Positions 4,852 to 8,711 of a DNA stretch of 8,711 bases are shown piece after piece. The DNA comes from an uncultured Faecalibacterium sp. (lineage in GTDB: Bacteria > Bacillota > Clostridia > Oscillospirales > Ruminococcaceae). A program made the position numbers and the translations under genes. Within the stretch, counting starts at the first letter, position 1. Every line of letters starts with the position of its first letter. The stretch lies in assembly GCA_934561485.1 (NCBI GenBank), contig CAKTGS010000084.1:1-8711 (forward strand). The letters are read 5' to 3'. A model generated the notes under the pieces. The model was not told the DNA's origin, searched no databases, and saw only the letters and a list, made by a program, of their open reading frames with translations.

Positions 4852-4873
4852 GTGTACATGATTATAATGGAGT

Positions 4874-4902
4874 GGTATCTGCTTAGAGCAAGCGCAGATG
4901 CC
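4874..4902 (+). promoter_or_regulatory. Leader hairpin upstream of the MATE gene
   Basis: GGTATCTGC (4874-4882) pairs with GCAGATGCC (4894-4902), nine pairs including one G-U, followed by a small CGTG/CACG stem (4902-4915). It sits between the likely start of transcription and the ribosome binding site. It does not match any riboswitch class I recognize (ykkC/guanidine types checked by eye), and it may be a simple mRNA-stabilizing stem. Confidence 0.4.
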
Positions 4903-4947
4903 GTGTGGGGGCACGAGGCCCTATAGAAAAGGGAGGAAACAGATCTC

Positions 4948-6324
4948 ATGGCAAATCAGGCAGTAAGCGGCGCAAAAGCGCCGCTGTTTGGCGGGCGCAA
5001 GCCCCTGTTCACGCAGCAGGAGCTGCTGCGGCTGGTATGGCCGCTGCTGGTGGAGCAGCTGCTGGCCGTGACGGTGGGCATGGCAGATACCATGATGGTG
5101 TCCCGCTGCGGCGAGGCCGCCATTTCCGGCGTCAGCCTGGTGGATATGATCAACCAGCTCATCATTGTGCTGTTTTCGGCACTGGCCACCGGTGGTGCCG
5201 TGGTGGTCAGCCAGTTCCTGGGGGCAAAGGAGCATAAGAGCGCCAACGAAAGCTCCGGGCAGCTGATCCTGCTCAGCGGCATTCTGGGCCTGGCCGTGGG
5301 TGTTGTGTGCTTTGTGTTTGCCCGGCCGCTGATCCGCACCTGCTACGGCACCATTGATGCCGATGTGCTGGACGCCAGTGTGCTGTACCTGAAGATCATT
5401 GCCATCAGCTACCCGTTCCTGGCGCTGTACAATGCGGGTGCGGCGCTGTTCCGCAGCATGGGCAACTCCAAAATTTCCATGCAGGTCAGCATCCTGATGA
5501 ACATCATCAACATCGTGGGCAACGCAGTGTGCATTTTCGGCTTCAAGATGGGCGTGGATGGCGTGGCCTGGCCCAGCGTGCTCTCCCGTGTGGTGGCCGC
5601 TGTGTTGATCCTGGGCAAGTGCTATCAGAAGGGCCACATCCTGACTGTGCCCAAAACCACCCGTCTGGACGGTGCCATGGCCCGGCGCATCCTGGGCATC
5701 GGCATTCCCTCGGCCTTTGAGAACAGCCTGTTCCAGGCCGGGCGCATCCTGGTGGTGAGCATGATCTCCACCTTCGGCACTGTGCAGATCGCGGCCAATG
5801 CCGTGGCCAACAACCTGGACAGCATGGGCTGCATCCCCGGCCAGGCCATCAGCCTGGCTATGATCACGGTGGTGGGCCGCTGCGTGGGCGCGGGAGACAA
5901 CGAGCAAACCATCCACTTTGCCCGCAAGCTGCTGCTGTGGGCCTACATTGCCATGGGCATTTCCAACGGGTCCATCTTGCTGTTCCTGCGGCCGCTGGTG
6001 GGCATTTATGCCCTGTCCGGTGCCACCATGGAGCTGGCGGTGCTGCTGGTGCGCATCCATGCGGGCAGCGGCCTGCTGCTGTGGCCGGCTTCCTTCGTGC
6101 TGCCCAACGCGCTGCGCGCAGCCAACGATGTGCGGTTTACCATGATCGTGTCTGTTCTGAGCATGGCGGCCTGGCGGCTGGGCTTCAGCTACCTGCTGTG
6201 CGTCCGGCTGGGCTGGGGTGCCGTGGGCGTGTGGATCGCCATGGTCATCGACTGGATCTGCCGCGTGATCTGCTTTGTGACCCGCTTTGAAAGCGGTGCA
6301 TGGAAGTCCAAATATCAGGCATAA
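4948..6324 (+). CDS. MATE-family multidrug/cation efflux transporter
   Basis: Inner-membrane antiporter expected to export drugs or organic cations using an ion gradient. The 458-residue length and about twelve hydrophobic segments in two related halves fit the MATE family. The first segment (residues 26-52) has the typical layout with Pro32, Gln37 and GMADTMMVS including Asp47, then SLVDMINQLIIVLFSALATGGAVVVSQFLGA. FRSMGNSKISM (about 168-178) and GIPSAFENSLFQ (in the second half) are also family-typical. The start is supported by GGGAGG (4931-4936), 11 bases before the ATG. It is the first gene of a tight plus-strand cluster; exoA begins 17 bases after its stop. The substrate cannot be predicted. 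Confidence 0.92.
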   Translation: MANQAVSGAKAPLFGGRKPLFTQQELLRLVWPLLVEQLLAVTVGMADTMMVSRCGEAAISGVSLVDMINQLIIVLFSALATGGAVVVSQFLGAKEHKSANESSGQLILLSGILGLAVGVVCFVFARPLIRTCYGTIDADVLDASVLYLKIIAISYPFLALYNAGAALFRSMGNSKISMQVSILMNIINIVGNAVCIFGFKMGVDGVAWPSVLSRVVAAVLILGKCYQKGHILTVPKTTRLDGAMARRILGIGIPSAFENSLFQAGRILVVSMISTFGTVQIAANAVANNLDSMGCIPGQAISLAMITVVGRCVGAGDNEQTIHFARKLLLWAYIAMGISNGSILLFLRPLVGIYALSGATMELAVLLVRIHAGSGLLLWPASFVLPNALRAANDVRFTMIVSVLSMAAWRLGFSYLLCVRLGWGAVGVWIAMVIDWICRVICFVTRFESGAWKSKYQA

Positions 6325-6341
6325 CATAAAAGGAGAAGGGC

Positions 6342-7094
6342 ATGAAACTGATCAGCTGGAACGTGAACGGTCTGCGCGCCTGCCTGACCCACGGCTTTGC
6401 CGAAAGCTTTGCCGCGCTGGATGCAGACATCTTTTCCGTGCAGGAGACCAAAATGCAGCCGGGCCAGGCGGATTTTGCGCCGGAGGGCTACACGGAGTAC
6501 ACCTATTCCGCCGAGAAAAAGGGCTATTCCGGCACGGCCTGCTGGTGCAGGCAGGTTCCGCTGGCGGTGACAACGGGCATCGGCCTGGAAGCCCATGACC
6601 ACGAGGGCCGGGTGCTCACGCTGGAATATCAGGGCTTTTACCTGGTGAACTGCTACACCCCCAACAGCCAGGACGGCCTGAAGCGGCTGGATTACCGCAT
6701 GGAGTGGGAGGACGCCTTCCGCGCTTACCTGCTGGGGCTGGACGCGAAAAAGCCGGTGATCCTGTGCGGCGACCTGAACGTGGCCCACACCGAAATGGAC
6801 ATTAAAAACGCCAAAACCAACCGCATGAGCGCCGGTTTTACCGACCAGGAGCGCGCCAAAATGACCGAGCTGCTGGCGGCGGGCTTTGCCGACAGCTTCC
6901 GTGCGGTGCACCCGGACGAAGTGAAGTACAGCTGGTGGAGCTACCGCTTCCACGCCCGGGAAAAGAACGCGGGCTGGCGCATTGATTATTTTATCGTCTC
7001 GAACCGCATTGCCGACAAGATCCGGGCCGCTGAGATCCACAACGAGATCTTTGGCTCCGACCACTGCCCGGTGGAGCTAGACATTGACCTGTAA
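6342..7094 (+). CDS. exoA: Exodeoxyribonuclease III (AP endonuclease, ExoA/Xth family)
   Basis: Magnesium-dependent DNA repair enzyme that cuts at abasic sites and trims 3' ends in base excision repair. At 250 residues it is of the normal Gram-positive ExoA length. Catalytic-site residues of the exonuclease-endonuclease-phosphatase fold are all visible: Asn7 in SWNVNGLRA, Glu35 in QETKM, Asp144 and Asn146 in GDLNVAH, Asp215 in WRIDYF, and Asp240-His241 in SDHCPVEL at the C-terminus. The start is supported by AAAGGAG (6328-6334), 7 bases before the ATG. It lies 17 bases after the MATE gene and its stop codon overlaps the ribosome binding site of the next gene, so the three are probably co-transcribed. 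No functional link between DNA repair and efflux is evident. Confidence 0.96.
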   Translation: MKLISWNVNGLRACLTHGFAESFAALDADIFSVQETKMQPGQADFAPEGYTEYTYSAEKKGYSGTACWCRQVPLAVTTGIGLEAHDHEGRVLTLEYQGFYLVNCYTPNSQDGLKRLDYRMEWEDAFRAYLLGLDAKKPVILCGDLNVAHTEMDIKNAKTNRMSAGFTDQERAKMTELLAAGFADSFRAVHPDEVKYSWWSYRFHAREKNAGWRIDYFIVSNRIADKIRAAEIHNEIFGSDHCPVELDIDL

Positions 7095-7104
7095 AGGAGA
7101 AGCT

Positions 7105-7590
7105 ATGCTCAAGAATTATCTGCTGGTGTTTTTCATCTCCATGGTGCCCATCGTGGAGCTGCGCGGTGCCATTCCCATCGGGCTGGGGCTGGGCCTGCCC
7201 GTGCTGCCCACCTACCTGGTGTGCGTGCTGGGCAATATGATCCCGGTGCCGTTCATCTATCTGTTTGCCCGCCGGTTCCTGATCTGGGGCTGCGGCAAGC
7301 CGCTGATCGGTAAGATCTGCAAGTTTTTCATCGTCAAGGGCGAAAAGGGCGGCCGTGCTCTGGAAGCCAAGGCCGGCAAGGGCCTGACGGCGGCGCTGCT
7401 GCTGTTTGTGGGCATTCCGCTGCCGGGCACCGGTGCCTGGACCGGCACCCTGGCGGCCTCCATTCTGGATATGAAGTTCAAGGATGTGCTGGTGGCCTGC
7501 ATGGGCGGCGTGCTGCTGGCCGGCATCATCATGGGTCTGGCCAGTGCGGGCCTGCTGGGGGCGCTGAGCACCCTGTTTGCAGTGGGCTGA
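7105..7590 (+). CDS. Small membrane protein, COG2426 / Sm_multidrug_ex family
   Basis: A 161-residue membrane protein with about four to five hydrophobic segments. VPIVELRGAIPIGLGLGLP near residues 14-32 and GIPLPGTGAWTG near 102-113 are the hallmark blocks of the COG2426 family, labelled 'small multidrug export protein'. That label has little experimental support, so transport of drugs should not be assumed. The conserved glycine/proline turns suggest re-entrant loops. I chose the ATG at 7105 over the in-frame upstream ATG at 7084, because 7105 is preceded by AAAGGAG (7093-7099) at 5 bases, and 7084 would overlap exoA and add a polar MTCKGEA extension that the family lacks. It is the last gene of the apparent MATE-exoA cluster. 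No clear terminator follows: the inverted repeat at 7600-7642 has no T-tract. Confidence 0.88.
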   Translation: MLKNYLLVFFISMVPIVELRGAIPIGLGLGLPVLPTYLVCVLGNMIPVPFIYLFARRFLIWGCGKPLIGKICKFFIVKGEKGGRALEAKAGKGLTAALLLFVGIPLPGTGAWTGTLAASILDMKFKDVLVACMGGVLLAGIIMGLASAGLLGALSTLFAVG

Positions 7591-7599
7591 TGCCAAAGC

Positions 7600-7642
7600 G
7601 CCGGGAACTTTGTCGTGGAAAATGACCATAGCATTTCCCGGC
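7600..7642. repeat. 8-bp inverted repeat upstream of pepV
   Basis: GCCGGGAA (7600-7607) and TTCCCGGC (7635-7642) are perfect complements 27 bases apart. The right half ends only 7 bases before the extended -10 of the pepV promoter, where a -35 would lie. It could be a regulator site, a weak hairpin, or chance. Confidence 0.4.
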
Positions 7643-7648
7643 AGAGTA

Positions 7649-7657
7649 TGCTAGAAT
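7649..7657 (+). promoter_or_regulatory. Extended -10 promoter of pepV
   Basis: TGCTAGAAT is an extended -10 (TGn) with a 5 of 6 match to TATAAT. The -35 position 17-18 bases upstream (around TAGCAT) is poor, which is usual for extended -10 promoters. The start would be near 7664, about 60 bases before the pepV ATG. Confidence 0.5.
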
Positions 7658-7725
7658 GAGAAGCGATGTGTTTGGAATAGCGGCCTGCCCCGGAGCATGG
7701 CCCATAGAAAGGAACGAAAAAAAAC

Positions 7726-8711
7726 ATGGATCAGGCATTGAATCAGAAGATTGATGCGTATATTGCAGCCAACAAGGAACAGCTTTTGAAGGATATTGCG
7801 GCCCTGGTGGCCATTGACAGCGTGGAGGGCACCCCTGAGGAGGGCGCACCCTTCGGCGCAGGCCCCCGCGCGGCTCTGGACAAAACGCTGGAGCTGGCAG
7901 ATGGGATGGGCCTTGCCACCCGCAACTGCGAAAACTACATCGGCTATGCCGAGCTGGCCGGTGCCGATGCGGAAAAGTATCTGGCTGCCATCTGCCATGT
8001 AGACGTGGTGCCGGTGGGCAACGGCTGGACCGCCGATCCCTTTAAAATGCGCATTCGGGACGGCTGGCTGCTGGGCCGCGGCGTTTCGGACGACAAAGGC
8101 CCCATGGTGGTCACCCTGTACGCCCTCAAGTTCCTCAAGGAACAGGGCTATGAACTGCGCTACCCCATCCGTGCGCTGATCGGCGACAACGAAGAGACCC
8201 ACATGCAGGATGTGGAGTATTACCTGAAAAACTACCCGGCCCCGGTGTTCTGCTTTACTCCGGATGCCGAGTTCCCGGTGTGCAACGGCGAAAAAGGCCA
8301 CTTCGGGGCCAAGATCGTCAGCCCGGTTTGCAATGGCGTGATCGTGGAGTTTGAGGGTGGTGTGGCCAACAATGCGGTGCCGGATCGTGCCAGCGCCCTG
8401 ATCCGTACCGATATCACCAAGCTGAAGAACGCCCCCAACATCACGCTGGAACCGGCCGCAGAGGGCTGCGTGCGGGTGCGCGGCTGGGGCAAGGCCGGCC
8501 ATGCGGCCATGCCGGAAGGCACCGTGAACGCCATCGGCCTGGTGGTGAACTATCTGCTGGACAACGGCCTGTGCAATGAGGCCGAGCGTGCCTATCTGGA
8601 AGCCCTGCGCAAGCTGCACGCTTCCACCGCCGGTACCGGCCTTGGCATCGACTGCGCCGACGGCCCCTTCGGCCCGCTGACCATCATCGGCGGCCGCATT
8701 TATATGGAGGA
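7726..8711 (+). CDS. pepV: PepV-type M20 dipeptidase, N-terminal part (C-terminus outside window)
   Basis: Cytoplasmic two-metal dipeptidase that splits a range of dipeptides. The frame is open for 328 codons to the window edge, against roughly 460-470 for the family. Metal and catalytic residues line up with the PepV order and spacing: His91 and Asp93 in [12 protein letters not shown], Asp122 in [10 protein letters not shown] (bridging aspartate), Glu156-Glu157 in DNEETHM, and Asp180 in FTPDAEFP. The final His ligand is expected beyond the edge. [10 protein letters not shown] (about 188-197) starts the lid domain. The start is supported by AAAGGAA (7708-7714), 11 bases before the ATG. A promoter of its own (7649-7657) separates it from the upstream cluster. 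With the M3 oligoendopeptidase at the left edge it gives the region two peptide-degrading enzymes, though they are not neighbours. Other M20 subfamilies are less likely given the TPDAEFP motif. Confidence 0.92.
   Translation, partial: MDQALNQKIDAYIAANKEQLLKDIAALVAIDSVEGTPEEGAPFGAGPRAALDKTLELADGMGLATRNCENYIGYAELAGADAEKYLAAICHVDVVPVGNGWTADPFKMRIRDGWLLGRGVSDDKGPMVVTLYALKFLKEQGYELRYPIRALIGDNEETHMQDVEYYLKNYPAPVFCFTPDAEFPVCNGEKGHFGAKIVSPVCNGVIVEFEGGVANNAVPDRASALIRTDITKLKNAPNITLEPAAEGCVRVRGWGKAGHAAMPEGTVNAIGLVVNYLLDNGLCNEAERAYLEALRKLHASTAGTGLGIDCADGPFGPLTIIGGRIYME

Noticed and set aside
4451..4926. Frames of 113-135 codons on both strands in the A-rich spacer
   Set aside because: No ribosome binding sites, random-looking composition, they cross terminator and promoter-like sequence, and they conflict with each other.
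4921..6327. 468-codon open frame on minus
   Set aside because: Shadow of the MATE gene, His/Ala/Gln-rich and without recognizable domains; the plus-strand protein is a clear family member.
7084..7104. Upstream ATG of the COG2426 gene
   Set aside because: It overlaps the exoA 3' end, lacks a ribosome binding site of its own, and adds a polar extension; the ATG at 7105 has AAAGGAG at proper distance.
7651..8619. 322-codon open frame on minus
   Set aside because: Antisense to pepV, whose metal-site motifs are all on the plus strand.

Overview
The window is high-GC chromosomal DNA. It most resembles a gut Firmicute of the Ruminococcaceae/Oscillospiraceae, with a Faecalibacterium-like character. 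The basis is gene content (an M3 oligoendopeptidase of the non-PepF type, a riboswitch-controlled FolT, a PepV-type dipeptidase), strong AGGAG-like ribosome binding sites, and spacers packed with dispersed hairpin repeats. This placement rests on general resemblance and not on a database search.

Layout. Positions 1-1208 (minus strand) hold the N-terminal 402 codons of an M3-family zinc oligoendopeptidase that runs off the left edge. Divergent from it, a near-consensus promoter (about 1374-1402) starts a leader with a clear tetrahydrofolate (THF) riboswitch (1411-1509), a switching hairpin (1519-1550) and an intrinsic terminator (1573-1615), followed by folT (1661-2176), the substrate-binding subunit of a folate ECF transporter. 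folC (2626-3900, folylpolyglutamate/dihydrofolate synthase) follows. Together folT and folC import folate and trap it in the cell as polyglutamates, with folT under direct folate feedback. From 4948 to 7590 an apparent three-gene plus-strand operon encodes a MATE efflux transporter, exodeoxyribonuclease III (exoA) and a small membrane protein of the COG2426 / Sm_multidrug_ex family. The right edge holds the first 328 codons of a PepV-type M20 dipeptidase behind its own extended -10 promoter.

The unexpected part is in the spacers. Four copies of a roughly 105-base, two-hairpin repeat are present at 2186-2291 (+), 2383-2599 (-), 3903-4010 (+) and 4343-4448 (-). They form two converging inverted pairs, so two composite MITE-like elements (2186-2599 and 3903-4448) bracket folC. 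Each element begins only 2 to 9 bases after a stop codon. The flanks and loops are conserved between copies (hairpin A loop beginning TCCG, hairpin B tetraloop TGCG), while the stem sequences differ in a compensated way, which points to selection on structure. One copy carries about 113 extra bases inside the loop of its first hairpin. In copies 1 and 2, hairpin B plus its T-tract looks like an intrinsic terminator for folT and folC.

Between 4449 and 4822 I see no convincing gene. That stretch has a bidirectional terminator-like hairpin (4476-4520), an A-rich segment and an 11-bp inverted repeat (4629-4658). All pairings were found by eye; no folding or search software was used.
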